DNA from: Flavobacterium poyangense
GTDB taxonomy: Bacteria; Bacteroidota; Bacteroidia; Flavobacteriales; Flavobacteriaceae
DNA: 64,000 bases
Reading direction: 5' to 3'
NCBI RefSeq assembly: GCF_011751075.1
Contig: NZ_JAALLN010000004.1
Location: 186,001 to 250,000, forward strand
The notes under the pieces are model-generated. The model saw only the letters and a list, made by a program, of their open reading frames with translations, did no database searches and was not told the origin of the DNA. Shown one piece after another: positions 33,764 to 42,438 of this stretch. Within the stretch, counting starts at the first letter, position 1. Every line of letters starts with the position of its first letter. The position numbers and the translations under genes were made by a program.

Positions 33764-34669
33764 ATGATAAAAAGACATTTATGTTATCTGCTTTTAGCAA
33801 TTATTATTTGTTCGTGCTCTACAAATCCTTATAAAAACACAGAAAAAGTTTACGATCAGCAGCTAAAAACTTTAGAAAATCAAATTACAAGTAAAGAAGC
33901 CAAACCTATACCTCCTGTTAGCCCGGTAGTAATTGATACCACCTATGCGCAACAATTAGGGATTGTAAAAGACACCTTATCCAAAACAGGATCTACTGTT
34001 TTGCTCAATGGTATTAACACAGAATGGATTGGTACGGTTAATTTTAACTTAAGAAAACCAAGTTTTATAATTATTCACCATACCGCACAAGATTCTCTTC
34101 AACAGACAATCAATACTTTTACGAAGACGAGAACACAGGTAAGTGCTCATTATATAATTTCTGAAAACGGAAAAGTAGTTCAGATGCTAAATGACTACCT
34201 AAGAGCCTGGCATGCAGGATCTTCTACCTGGGGAAAAAATACAGATTTAAACTCAAGTTCAATTGGTATTGAACTTGACAATAACGGATTTAAACCTTTT
34301 ACAGAAGCGCAAATCGGTAGTTTGGTAGCACTTTTGACCAAGCTGAAAAAAGATTACAATATTCCAACTCAAAATATATTGGGACATGCTGATATCGCGC
34401 CGGGAAGAAAACAAGACCCAAGCGCTTTGTTTCCCTGGAAAACATTAGCAGAAAAAGGATTCGGAATCTGGCCGGATCAAATACTGGAAGAAGCTCCTTT
34501 TGATTTTAAAATTGAGCCGGCATTGCGCATTATCGGGTACAATACAAAAAATCTTTCGGCAGCCATAATGGCTTTTAAGTTGCATTATATTCAAACTGAC
34601 ACTACTTCTGTTTTAGACCGAAAAACGATAGATACCATTTACTCTATTTATAAAAAACAGATTCAATAA
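33764..34669 (+). CDS. N-acetylmuramoyl-L-alanine amidase (Amidase_2) lipoprotein, copy 1
   Basis: 301 residues. The signal ends at IICSC, with Cys18 the likely lipidated residue. Residues about 30-95 are a polar stalk with DQQLKTLENQITSKEAKP. The Amidase_2 domain begins at KPSFIIIHHTAQD (zinc ligand His105 or His106), continues through VSAHYIISENGKVVQML and RAWHAGSSTWG, and includes GHADIAPGRKQDPS (second zinc His and the catalytic region). It cleaves the amide bond between N-acetylmuramic acid and L-alanine in peptidoglycan, probably for recycling or remodelling in the periplasm, as in AmiD. ATG 33764 is used; an in-frame TTG lies two codons upstream. A closely similar copy lies 743 bp downstream. 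Confidence 0.92.
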   Translation: MIKRHLCYLLLAIIICSCSTNPYKNTEKVYDQQLKTLENQITSKEAKPIPPVSPVVIDTTYAQQLGIVKDTLSKTGSTVLLNGINTEWIGTVNFNLRKPSFIIIHHTAQDSLQQTINTFTKTRTQVSAHYIISENGKVVQMLNDYLRAWHAGSSTWGKNTDLNSSSIGIELDNNGFKPFTEAQIGSLVALLTKLKKDYNIPTQNILGHADIAPGRKQDPSALFPWKTLAEKGFGIWPDQILEEAPFDFKIEPALRIIGYNTKNLSAAIMAFKLHYIQTDTTSVLDRKTIDTIYSIYKKQIQ

Positions 34670-34690
34670 CTATAGTTGACTCAAAAGAAA

Positions 34691-34729
34691 AAATGCATTT
34701 CTATTAATTTAGAAATGCATTTTTTTTTG
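34691..34729 (+). terminator. Terminator of amidase copy 1
   Basis: AAATGCATTTCT (34691-34702) pairs perfectly with AGAAATGCATTT (34711-34722), followed by a T-run. Confidence 0.85.
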
Positions 34730-34867
34730 CTTTGCCCAATTGCAAATTTTCTATCATATGTAATCGCGCTTTGTGAAACAATTTAAATTTAGCAGATCTC
34801 AAGCTAAATCCAATAAAAAAAACAGATCAGAAAACACTAGAACTAAAAATCTTCCGCTACATTTCTA

Positions 34868-35181
34868 TTAATTAACTCAAGTCGCTAGTTGTGAGATGTA
34901 AAAAATGAAAGATGAGCCTTAGAAATTCTCCGTTTTTTATAAAAACCAAACTTTAATGAATAGAATGCTTGTGAAAGTAAAAAACAAAACTGTTTTATTT
35001 CATTGATTTAATATCTTACTTAGGAACTGAAAATGAAGTTGTTCTTAATTACTTTACTTCAACAATTCCTATAAACTCTATTCCCTTTTATGCTTATTTC
35101 GCAAAAATAAAGCTGCAGAACAAAAAGTATCAAATTTCATACTTACATTTCACAACTCATAACTAGCAACTTAAATTAATT
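34868..35181 (+). mobile_element. TTAATTAA-ended inverted-repeat element, divergent copy (A)
   Basis: The left end TTAATTAACTCAAGTCGCTA and the right end (complementary to TTAATTTAAGTTGCTAGTTA) are inverted repeats like those of the copies at 36371, 45196 and 53465. The 314-bp interior shares little with those copies apart from short CATTTCACAACT sequence near the right end. This suggests the ends are the conserved functional part. No open reading frame of note lies inside. Confidence 0.55.
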
Positions 35182-35412
35182 ACATCTCTGATCTGCATTA
35201 CCCAAAATCAAATAAGCGAAACAAAAAGGGCAATTCCTTTTTTATTTTATTTTTTTGAACAACATTAAAATTAAAATTTACAACAATAAATTTGGTCGAA
35301 TGGCACACAGTAGATTTCATTAAATTCCGATCAAATTGATACTATTAAAATCATTACAAATAGCAATGCAAACAATACAGCAATATGTCTCACCATTTTA
35401 AAAAAAATCATT

Positions 35413-36318
35413 ATGACAAAAAAAAATCTGTGCTATCTGATTTTAGCAATTATTGGTATTTCTTGCTCATCAAATCTTTATAAAAAAACAGAAAAAGCTT
35501 ATGATGAGCAGCTAAAAACTTTAGAAAATCAAATTACAAGTAAAGAAGCTAAGCCCTTACCACCTATTAGTCCGGTAATGATTGAAAGTGCATACGCGCA
35601 ACAACTTGGAATCGTGAAAGACACCTTATCAAAAACAGGATCTACTGTTTTACTCAATAGTATCAACACAGAATGGATTAGTACGGTTAATTTCAACTTA
35701 AGGAAGCCTAATTTTATAATTATACATCATACTGCACAAGATTCTATTCAGCGAACCATACAAACCTTCACAAACACAAAAACTCAAGTGAGTGCGCATT
35801 ATGTGGTTTCGAAAAGCGGAAAAGTAGTTCAAATGTTAAATGATTATTTAAGAGCCTGGCACGCCGGAATATCTTCATGGGGAAAAAACACAGATATAAA
35901 CTCCTGCTCAATTGGTATAGAACTTGACAATAACGGATTTAAACCTTTTACAGAAGCACAAATCAATAGCTTAATTGCTCTTTTAACCCGGTTAAAAAAA
36001 GATTACAATATTCCAACTCAAAATATAATTGGTCATGCTGATATAACACCGGGAAGAAAACACGACCCAAGTGCTTTTTTCCCCTGGAAAACATTAGCAG
36101 AAAAAGGATTCGGAATCTGGCCTGATCAAATATTGGAAGAAGCTCCCTTTGATTTTAAAATTGAGCCGGCATTGCGCATTATCGGATACAATACAAAAAA
36201 TCTATCGGCAGCTATAATGGCTTTTAAATTGCATTACATTCAAACTGATACCACTTCTACTTTAGACCGAAAAACGATAGATACCATCTACTCTATTTAC
36301 AAAAAACAATTTCAATAG
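35413..36318 (+). CDS. N-acetylmuramoyl-L-alanine amidase (Amidase_2) lipoprotein, copy 2
   Basis: 301 residues, a near duplicate of the gene at 33764. It keeps the lipobox (GISCSS), the stalk with QITSKEAKPLPP, the zinc-site phrase FIIIHHTAQD, RAWHAGISSWG and GHADITPGRKHDPS. The C-terminal half from WKTLAEKGFGIWPDQ is almost identical. Substitutions are scattered and conservative and the reading frame is intact, so both copies are probably functional. Roles may have split, for example in expression timing. Each copy is followed by a member of the same inverted-repeat element family. Confidence 0.92.
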   Translation: MTKKNLCYLILAIIGISCSSNLYKKTEKAYDEQLKTLENQITSKEAKPLPPISPVMIESAYAQQLGIVKDTLSKTGSTVLLNSINTEWISTVNFNLRKPNFIIIHHTAQDSIQRTIQTFTNTKTQVSAHYVVSKSGKVVQMLNDYLRAWHAGISSWGKNTDINSCSIGIELDNNGFKPFTEAQINSLIALLTRLKKDYNIPTQNIIGHADITPGRKHDPSAFFPWKTLAEKGFGIWPDQILEEAPFDFKIEPALRIIGYNTKNLSAAIMAFKLHYIQTDTTSTLDRKTIDTIYSIYKKQFQ

Positions 36319-36370
36319 GATAAAAAGCGGCTTCCCAAAAAAAAAAAAGCCGATTACAATTATAAAACAC

Positions 36371-36617
36371 TAATTAATTCAAGTTGCTAGTTGTAAAATG
36401 TATACTGTATGTGTGATATGCTAGTCTGAAAGGGCGTATATTTTAATTAACTGACTTTCTTGCTATTAAATGAAGCACTAGAATTTAAGTATATTGCTAC
36501 TCTATTTCAATAGTCTGACACAACTATATTTGTACAATATAAGGTAGTAATCAGTTACAAAACTTATTACTTTTTACAGTATACATTATTATTCAACTGC
36601 CAACTTAAGTTAATTAA
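36371..36617 (+). mobile_element. TTAATTAA-ended inverted-repeat element, copy B
   Basis: 247 bp. Ends TAATTAATTCAAGTTGCTAG and CAACTTAAGTTAATTAA are inverted repeats. The interior carries blocks also found in copies at 45196 and 53465: GTCTGAAAGGGC, TTTAATTAACTGACTTTCTTGC, CTGACACAACTATATTTGT, CAAAACTTATTACTTTTTAC and ATTATTATTCAACT. No coding capacity. It lies in a convergent gap. Confidence 0.75.
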
Positions 36618-36678
36618 GAGCAACACCAGCACTAACATTTCACAATAAACGTTTCACATTAAACTTATATCTAGTTCA

Positions 36679-36714
36679 AAAAAAAACTGCCAGAACATTT
36701 GCACATTCTGACAG
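36679..36714 (-). terminator. Terminator of the porin gene
   Basis: On the minus strand, CTGTCAGAA and TTCTGGCAG pair (one mismatch) across an AT-rich loop and are followed by nine T. It is 34 bases past the stop codon. Confidence 0.8.
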
Positions 36715-36747
36715 CTTCAAAAAAAAAAAAATATCAATCTTTATCTC

Positions 36748-37821
36748 CTAAAAAGAGTATGTTGTAGCGAGTAAAGCAAAAAACATTCCACTTGTTGGAA
36801 GAGCATCACTATTTTTAAAAATATCTTCAGATGCAGTATCGTATCGCAACTCAGGAATAATAGTCAACTTTCCGACTTTATAATTTAGCGAAACCGTATT
36901 CGCAAATACGTTCGATCCCGTAAGTGCCCCTAAACTTGAAGCGGCGCCTTTAGCATTAAAAAATTCCGTTCGGTAAGCGAGACTTAAAGTTTCTTTGAAG
37001 GCATAATTGACATATCCTACTAATGAAAACCACTCTCCATCTAATGTACTGTCCAAATCATTTGTTGTTTTTGCATAAGTCGCGTTAAAACCAAGTCCAA
37101 AACTATCATTTAATGATTTAGTGGCCACAAAATCAACTTGCGTTTTATTTTCTTCTGATGCCGGATTAGCACTTCCCGAAGTAAAATTCAAATAAGCACT
37201 TCCCGTATCTCCAACATATCCCAATTGGCCTATATAGGTTTTCTGTTTTGTCCCCGCATCCATCGCAGATTTAAAATCAGTCGGATTTGTTATTCCGAAC
37301 ATTGCTGAAAATCTTCCGGATGTATACTGTGCTTTTAAACCTGTATTAAAAAAGGGTCCATAGGAGAAAGCATACGACATACTGTAGTTTTTGTTATCTA
37401 CTGCATCTACCAATTCATATCCGATATGAGTACCAAAACTACCCGCCACTACTTTAAACTTATCCGTAATATCGTAGGTAAAATATAATTGTTTGATTAA
37501 AAATTTAGCGGTAATATCTTTGTCTGTTGTTTCATTATACGAAAATTCACCTGCTCTTTTTCCAAAACCCAGATCTACAAAAACGGATCCTTTTTTAAAA
37601 GAATGCGAAGCTTCAATGGAAGCCATCCCTAATTCGAACGAGTCCTGTGAGTTGGTAAAACTGGTCAATCCATTCATTTGTTTAGAAAAATCATATTTAT
37701 AATATGCGTCGGCAGATCCGGCAAAAGTAGTTGCAGGAGAAGCCGGCTTTTCACTATCATCTTGGGCACATACAAAAGAACTGGTTAACATGGCGACTAA
37801 AATGTGAAATGCTTTTTTCAT
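36748..37821 (-). CDS. Outer-membrane beta-barrel porin (OmpL-like/BBP2 type)
   Basis: 357 residues with a signal peptide ending at FVCAQ. The mature chain opens SPATTFAGSADAYYKYDFSKQ, and the alternating polar/aromatic strands (SVFVDLGFGKRAGEF, LIKQLYFTYDITDKFKVVAGSFGTHIGYE) with a C-terminal aromatic (LATTYSF) fit the putative porin family BBP2. The second region VDAVDNKNYSMSYAFSYGPFFNTGLK is typical. Such porins often accompany nutrient-uptake genes, but none is adjacent here, so the cargo is unknown. Confidence 0.8.
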   Translation of the reverse strand: MKKAFHILVAMLTSSFVCAQDDSEKPASPATTFAGSADAYYKYDFSKQMNGLTSFTNSQDSFELGMASIEASHSFKKGSVFVDLGFGKRAGEFSYNETTDKDITAKFLIKQLYFTYDITDKFKVVAGSFGTHIGYELVDAVDNKNYSMSYAFSYGPFFNTGLKAQYTSGRFSAMFGITNPTDFKSAMDAGTKQKTYIGQLGYVGDTGSAYLNFTSGSANPASEENKTQVDFVATKSLNDSFGLGFNATYAKTTNDLDSTLDGEWFSLVGYVNYAFKETLSLAYRTEFFNAKGAASSLGALTGSNVFANTVSLNYKVGKLTIIPELRYDTASEDIFKNSDALPTSGMFFALLATTYSF

Positions 37822-38672
37822 GTTTTCATTGGTTTTTAGTTTCTAATTGATTTTGGTTAGTTATTCTTTTATATATCTATTTACTAGTATAAGTCATCTC
37901 TAAAACCTCAAATTCGTCCCTTAAACTTCTTCTTTTCCTTAGCGAATTTATTAACTTTTACAGGAGTACAAGAATCAAAAACTACTTTTTTTCTGTTTTA
38001 AAGCGAGAATTATGGATTACAAAAAATTAGCTTCCAATAATCATTATTTGATATTTACAGCGTTTTGTTTTTAAAAATTCAATAACACATAAAAAACACA
38101 AATACCATAAAAAAACTAGGGTACATTAAAAATAACTACGAATAAAAATTCAAAAATTAAAAGTTAAAAACTAAAAACTAAACATATACCTATTAAAATT
38201 TAGGGTAATTTATTTTTAATTAAAAAATTTAAAAAAGCCGAAATTTATTCAAACAGAGCAAATAAAGAAATAAACACAACCTAAAAATTCCTACAAAAAT
38301 AAAACAAACAAAATACCAACCTTACACAACAAAAAAGGCCTGTCCAAAACTTGAACAGGCCAAATAATAATCTATAAAAAATCTATTATTGCTTCTTATA
38401 TTTTTCTCTCAGCTCTTTAATGCACTTCTGCTTTTTTAATACTGTTGTTTTTAATTTACTTTACGATCTAATCACATTTATTGTTATTTAATATTGCATC
38501 ATTACATCATTAAATTAATGTGGATATAAACACGATCGTAAATCATAGGAGAAGTACACGCGATCGTAAACCTGGGAGAAGCACTGCTGTGCTTCTCTAC
38601 GGTGTGATCATTTGATTTCTTTTAAATCGATAATTCACCTGACTATCTAATTGAAAATATTTAATCACACCT
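37822..38672. other. Long AT-rich intergenic region with an orphan terminator
   Basis: About 850 bp with no supported gene. Features are a minus-strand terminator at 38331-38361, two copies of a 28-bp unit with CGATCGTAAA (38531-38583), and a GC-rich hairpin GAGAAGCAC-TGCT-GTGCTTCTC (38576-38597). The left 500 bp are very AT-rich with long A-runs and no motif of note. Confidence 0.6.
38331..38361 (-). terminator. Orphan minus-strand terminator
   Basis: GGCCTGTTCAA and TTGGACAGGCC pair with one mismatch and are followed by TTTTTT on the minus strand. The nearest minus-strand gene upstream, the aldo/keto reductase, ends 310 bp away. It therefore ends either a long 3' UTR or a small RNA transcribed from 38362-38670. 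Confidence 0.75.
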
Positions 38673-39629
38673 TTATTTTAGAATCGATTCGATCGCATTT
38701 AATTCGTCTGAAGAGAAATTTTGTTTTTGCAGGCAATCAATATTATTATTCAATTGTCTCACAGAACTCGCACCAATTAATACGGAGGTAATTCTTTTGT
38801 CTTTTTGCAGCCAGGCAAGAGCCATTTGCGCCAAAGATTGTTCTCTGCTTTGAGCAATTTCATTTAACTGAACTAATTTCTGAATACGTTGCTGTGTCAC
38901 TTCATCTTCTTTTAGATGTCCGTTTGGATTATGTGCTCTTGAATTTTCAGGAATTCCGTTTAAATATTTATCTGTTAAAAGACCTTGCGCTAATGGTGAA
39001 AATGCAATACAGCCTACTCCTTTTTCTTCCAACACATCCAACAGCCCATTTTCTACCCAACGTTCCAACATCGAATATTTGGCCTGATGTATCAAACAAG
39101 GTGTTCCCAATTGTTTTAAGACCTCAACAGCCACTCTGGTTTGTTCCGCCGAATAGTTACTGATTCCGACGTACAACGCTTTTCCTGATCTTACGGCATG
39201 ATCTAAAGCCATCATGGTTTCTTCAATTGGCGTTTCGGGATCAGGACGATGGGAATAAAAAATATCCACATAATCAATATTCATTCTTTTTAAACTCTGA
39301 TCCAAACTTGATAATAAATATTTACGTGAACCCCAATCTCCGTAAGGCCCATCCCACATGGTATAACCTGCTTTGGTAGCAATCACGATCTGATCACGCA
39401 AATTTCCCTGAAAATTATGCCATAGTATTTTGCCAAAATTCTCTTCGGCAGAACCCGGAACCGGTCCGTAATTATTCGCTAAGTCAAAATGAGTTATACC
39501 CTTATCAAAAGCTTCTTTGGCAATACTTTCAGCAGTATCAAAATTATCTACTGATCCGAAGTTATGCCATAATCCTAAAGAAATTTCAGGTAAGAGTAAT
39601 CCACTTTTTCCACATCTGTTATATTTCAT
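38673..39629 (-). CDS. Aldo/keto reductase (L-glyceraldehyde 3-phosphate reductase-like, YghZ type)
   Basis: 318 residues forming a TIM barrel. The N-terminus MKYNRCGKSGLLLPEISLGLWHNFG and the extended loop AENFGKILWHNFQGNLRDQIVIATKAGYTMWDGPYGDWGSRKYL are characteristic of the YghZ/Gpr subgroup. Catalytic residues are present: Asp and Tyr in FDLANNYGP, Lys in ATKAGY, His in YSHRPD. The C-terminal SVLIGASSVRQLNNN binds NADPH phosphate. E. coli YghZ reduces methylglyoxal and L-glyceraldehyde 3-phosphate; here that substrate is inferred only from similarity. Confidence 0.9.
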   Translation of the reverse strand: MKYNRCGKSGLLLPEISLGLWHNFGSVDNFDTAESIAKEAFDKGITHFDLANNYGPVPGSAEENFGKILWHNFQGNLRDQIVIATKAGYTMWDGPYGDWGSRKYLLSSLDQSLKRMNIDYVDIFYSHRPDPETPIEETMMALDHAVRSGKALYVGISNYSAEQTRVAVEVLKQLGTPCLIHQAKYSMLERWVENGLLDVLEEKGVGCIAFSPLAQGLLTDKYLNGIPENSRAHNPNGHLKEDEVTQQRIQKLVQLNEIAQSREQSLAQMALAWLQKDKRITSVLIGASSVRQLNNNIDCLQKQNFSSDELNAIESILK

Positions 39630-39709
39630 TGTATAGGTTTAATGGTTATCGATTTTAAAGGTAAAAAACAATCCTAATTATTTTAAATCCTAATTGCGCT
39701 TTATTTTTG

Positions 39710-39717
39710 TAAATTTG
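39710..39717 (+). promoter_or_regulatory. -7 promoter element
   Basis: TAAATTTG fits TAnnTTTG, 16 bases before the ATG at 39734. Confidence 0.5.
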
Positions 39718-39733
39718 TTTAAACAATAAAATT

Positions 39734-39931
39734 ATGGATATTAATTGGCAAAAATTCATTTCTATAGATACTGACATCAGATTTGGCAAACCTGTTATCA
39801 CAGGAACAAGAATTAGTGTCTCTGATATTCTTTCCTGGTTATCGACAGGAATGTCTTTTGAAGATATTATAGAAGACTTCCCTGAATTAAAAAAAGAACA
39901 TATTCTTGCCGCTCTTGCATTTGCAGCATAA
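39734..39931 (+). CDS. DUF433 domain protein (antitoxin-like), orphan
   Basis: 65 residues covering a whole DUF433 core: INWQKFISIDTDIRFGKPVITGTRISVSDILSWLSTGMSFEDIIEDFPELKKEHILAALAFAA. The GKPVITGTRI and MSFEDIIEDFPEL phrases are diagnostic. DUF433 proteins are small helix-turn-helix antitoxin-like proteins usually followed by a PIN-like DUF5615 toxin. Here the chain ends abruptly after AALAFAA and the next 250 bp hold no toxin frame, only GACGCGGATAA repeats. It may be a solitary or relic antitoxin. Confidence 0.8.
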   Translation: MDINWQKFISIDTDIRFGKPVITGTRISVSDILSWLSTGMSFEDIIEDFPELKKEHILAALAFAA

Positions 39932-40181
39932 TACAATTACTTCTAAATGCCAATTCCTTAATTAAAAACAGGACGTTTATTTAGACGCGGATAAGACGGA
40001 TTTACTTTGCAAAGACGCGGATAAAAACGGATTTTTTTATTTTTCTGGTTCTATTGATTCTATATATTTCTGAGTTAGAGAGACGTTTTTTGGGCTGACA
40101 AGAATTAGACTTATACATCATGAAAGCCATTTCTCCAATAGATTTCAACATTAAAAGTGTTACCAAACTTTTATCCTAAAC

Positions 40182-41561
40182 TTATTCAGTAATAAAACAC
40201 GAAGCAGGCAAATTAGCTGTATTAAACAAATCCGATTGTATTGTGTTTCCCCAGGCAAAACGGGCTTTAACAGGGTCTTTAACTTTTTTACTCCACGAGA
40301 CCACTTGGTTATTTTTAATTAAAGCTTCAGCAGAGTAAAAAACACCATCAATCCCCGCAACCTCAAACTGATTTGATACTTTATCTTTAAAATACAAGCC
40401 TTCGGCATAATCAAAAGAAAGGATTACTTTGTCTTTGTCAATTTCAAAGCCTTTAAAAAGCGGGCCATTTACTAACCCTAAATTGATTTTATAAGTACTT
40501 TTCAGAGCCAGATTAGCTAAACGAATCCCAACTGTTTTTTTATTTTTGGGATGAATATCTATTGTATCAGAAATATCGCTGACCATAACCATCCCGGTAT
40601 TCGGAACTTCATTGAGTACTTTTCTTTGGCAATCTCTGATCGTAACATTTGAAAAATTGTTATTTCCCGTTTTAAAAGGTGCGATTTGCACATAATAAAA
40701 CGGAAAGTCATCCTGCCATGCTTTTCTCCATGAAGTAATCAAGGCAGCCAATGTTCTGTCGTAGACGGCAGATCCTACATTAGACTCCCCCTGATACCAA
40801 ATCGCTCCGGCAATTTTAAACCCGACAAACGGATAAATCATAGCATTGTAAGCACGACCGGGCAATCTCGGTCCATAATCCTGCTCATTTAATTTTCTGG
40901 CGTTTTCCAGCAAAACAGCATCACTCAGAACCACATCTTCAGGCATCCAGATTTCAGCGGGAGTGCTTCCCCAATTCGAAGAAATCAAGCCGATCGGGAC
41001 ATTTTTCAAGTCTTCTCTTAAACGCTTAGCAAAAAAATAACCCACAGCACTAAAATACTTCATACTTTCTGAAGTCGATTCGGTCCAGTTGCCAAGCAGA
41101 TTGTTCTGTGGTGTGGTTGCAGTTAATTTGGGAACGGTAAAAAATCGAATATCAGGATTTGCTGCATTTTTTATTTCTTCCTCTCCATTATCGATTCCCC
41201 AACTTGCTGACATTTCCATATTGGATTGTCCGCCACAAACCCAAACTTCACCAATCAAAATATTTTTAAGAACAATTTCGTTGTACCCTTTTATCGAAAT
41301 CGTAAAGGGGCCGCCAGCATCGGGAGTGTTTATTTTTAGTTCCCATAACGCCTGATTATTTGCTCTCACTTTATATTCTTTGTTATCCCAGCTTCCGACA
41401 AATTTGATTTCTTCTTGCGGATTTGCCCAGCCCCAAATCTTAACTTCAGACTTGCGTTGTAAAACCATATTATCACCAAAAATATTCGGGAGAGAAACAT
41501 TTGCCATCATAGAACCTGAAATCAACAGTAAGGAAACAAACTTAAATATATTATTTCTCAT
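40182..41561 (-). CDS. Sialate O-acetylesterase (SGNH/GDSL-like)
   Basis: 459 residues with a signal peptide (MRNNIFKFVSLLLISGSMMA). The N-terminal beta domain (NVSLPNIFGDNMVLQR, KIWGWANPQEEI) precedes the catalytic SGNH domain with nucleophile Ser113 in GGQSNMEMS, the oxyanion SNWGSTPAEIW block, WYQGESN and the Asp-His site DTIDIHPKNK. It removes acetyl groups from sialic acids or other O-acetylated sugars in the periplasm. It lacks the extra C-terminal domain of longer relatives of about 640 residues. No sialidase or polysaccharide utilisation genes are adjacent. Confidence 0.9.
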   Translation of the reverse strand: MRNNIFKFVSLLLISGSMMANVSLPNIFGDNMVLQRKSEVKIWGWANPQEEIKFVGSWDNKEYKVRANNQALWELKINTPDAGGPFTISIKGYNEIVLKNILIGEVWVCGGQSNMEMSASWGIDNGEEEIKNAANPDIRFFTVPKLTATTPQNNLLGNWTESTSESMKYFSAVGYFFAKRLREDLKNVPIGLISSNWGSTPAEIWMPEDVVLSDAVLLENARKLNEQDYGPRLPGRAYNAMIYPFVGFKIAGAIWYQGESNVGSAVYDRTLAALITSWRKAWQDDFPFYYVQIAPFKTGNNNFSNVTIRDCQRKVLNEVPNTGMVMVSDISDTIDIHPKNKKTVGIRLANLALKSTYKINLGLVNGPLFKGFEIDKDKVILSFDYAEGLYFKDKVSNQFEVAGIDGVFYSAEALIKNNQVVSWSKKVKDPVKARFAWGNTIQSDLFNTANLPASCFITE

Positions 41562-41859
41562 TTGAGCGTTTTTAAAACTTATAAATAATCCATTTTTTTG
41601 CCGCAGATTTCATTGATTAAAAGGATTTTTTTTACTGATTTATAATTACTATTCAATAATCCGTTTCACGTTATTAGTCTGTACTCGCTTTTGTAATGTT
41701 CTTTATAATAAAAGTAAAAAAGTTTTCTTAAAAAAATACCTGTTAAAAAAATATTACACAGAACAACTAAAACATTACCAGTATTTTATAAACACAAAAA
41801 ACTCCGGACACATTACATGTCCGGAGTTCTCCTCTTTATAACTAATCTATTTAAAACTC
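41562..41859. other. AT-rich gap
   Basis: Nothing but the upstream region of the esterase gene, one GCCGCAGATTTCATTGATTAAAAGG-type interspersed repeat (about 41600-41630) and the terminator of the DUF1573 gene. Confidence 0.5.
41796..41828 (-). terminator. Terminator of the DUF1573 gene
   Basis: ACTCCGGACA (41801-41810) and TGTCCGGAGT (41818-41827) pair perfectly; on the minus strand TTTTTT follows. Confidence 0.88.
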
Positions 41860-42276
41860 TTAGATAACTGTTCCTTTTAAAGTAAGGACTTTAGGTGTAG
41901 TTTCGGCACTGGTTGTTACCGTAACCGTTTTAGTAAAACCACCTTTGTTTGCTGCATTATAAGTAGCTGTTACTTTTGCTGATTTACCAGGTAAAACTGG
42001 TTCTTTAGTATAATCTGTAGCAGTACAACCACAAGATCCCTGAACATTTGTAATTACAACTGCTGTTTTTCCAGTATTTTTAAATTCGTAAACAATAACT
42101 TTTGGAGTTCCTTGTGGAATTTGTCCAACATCAATTGTTTCTGCTTTCCAAACAATTGTAGAAGCTGTAGCATTCTCTGTATTTGGAGTAGCAACTAAAG
42201 ATTGTACCGGTGCAATCGCAGAAAAAGACATTAATCCTAGCGCTAAAGCTAACATCGAAATTTTAATTATTTTCAT
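41860..42276 (-). CDS. DUF1573 domain secreted protein
   Basis: 138 residues with a signal peptide ending near SAIAP. The mature Ig-like beta domain shows IDVGQIPQGTPKVIVYEFKNTGKTAVVITNVQGSCGCTATDYTKEPVLPGKSAKVTATYNA, typical of DUF1573 proteins. The SCGC pair may form a disulfide or bind metal. The function of the family is unknown. A -7 element TACTTTTG (42317-42324, minus) precedes it. It is transcribed away from the two-component system gene pair. Confidence 0.85.
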   Translation of the reverse strand: MKIIKISMLALALGLMSFSAIAPVQSLVATPNTENATASTIVWKAETIDVGQIPQGTPKVIVYEFKNTGKTAVVITNVQGSCGCTATDYTKEPVLPGKSAKVTATYNAANKGGFTKTVTVTTSAETTPKVLTLKGTVI

Positions 42277-42316
42277 AGTATTTTTATTTAGTGGTTATTA
42301 GTTAAATTTCACATTT

Positions 42317-42324
42317 CAAAAGTA
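42317..42324 (-). promoter_or_regulatory. -7 promoter element of the DUF1573 gene
   Basis: Minus-strand TACTTTTG fits TAnnTTTG, 40 bases before the ATG. Confidence 0.5.
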
Positions 42325-42438
42325 CTTTAGAAGAAAACAATTCGCTGTTAAGCGGTTTCAAATCTTTGTTAACGACTTGTTAATGGGTGTTTTTGATTTA
42401 ATTTTTGATTAATATTACACTTGTAAACTGCATTTGCT

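Larger units (their letters stand above)
34670..35412. other. Intergenic region between the amidase copies
   Basis: 743 bp without a supported gene. It holds the terminator of copy 1 (34691-34729) and a divergent member of the inverted-repeat element family (34868-35181). The rest is AT-rich. Confidence 0.6.
36319..36747. other. Convergent intergenic region
   Basis: Holds a weak hairpin after the amidase stop (CGGCTT at 36328, AAGCCG at 36347, with an A-run loop), the inverted-repeat element at 36371-36617 and the porin terminator. Confidence 0.55.

Noticed and set aside
38386..38454. Minus-strand peptide of about 22 residues ending KELREKYKKQ before the orphan terminator
   Set aside because: No ATG, GTG or TTG start exists in frame before an upstream stop; an AT-rich chance frame is likely.
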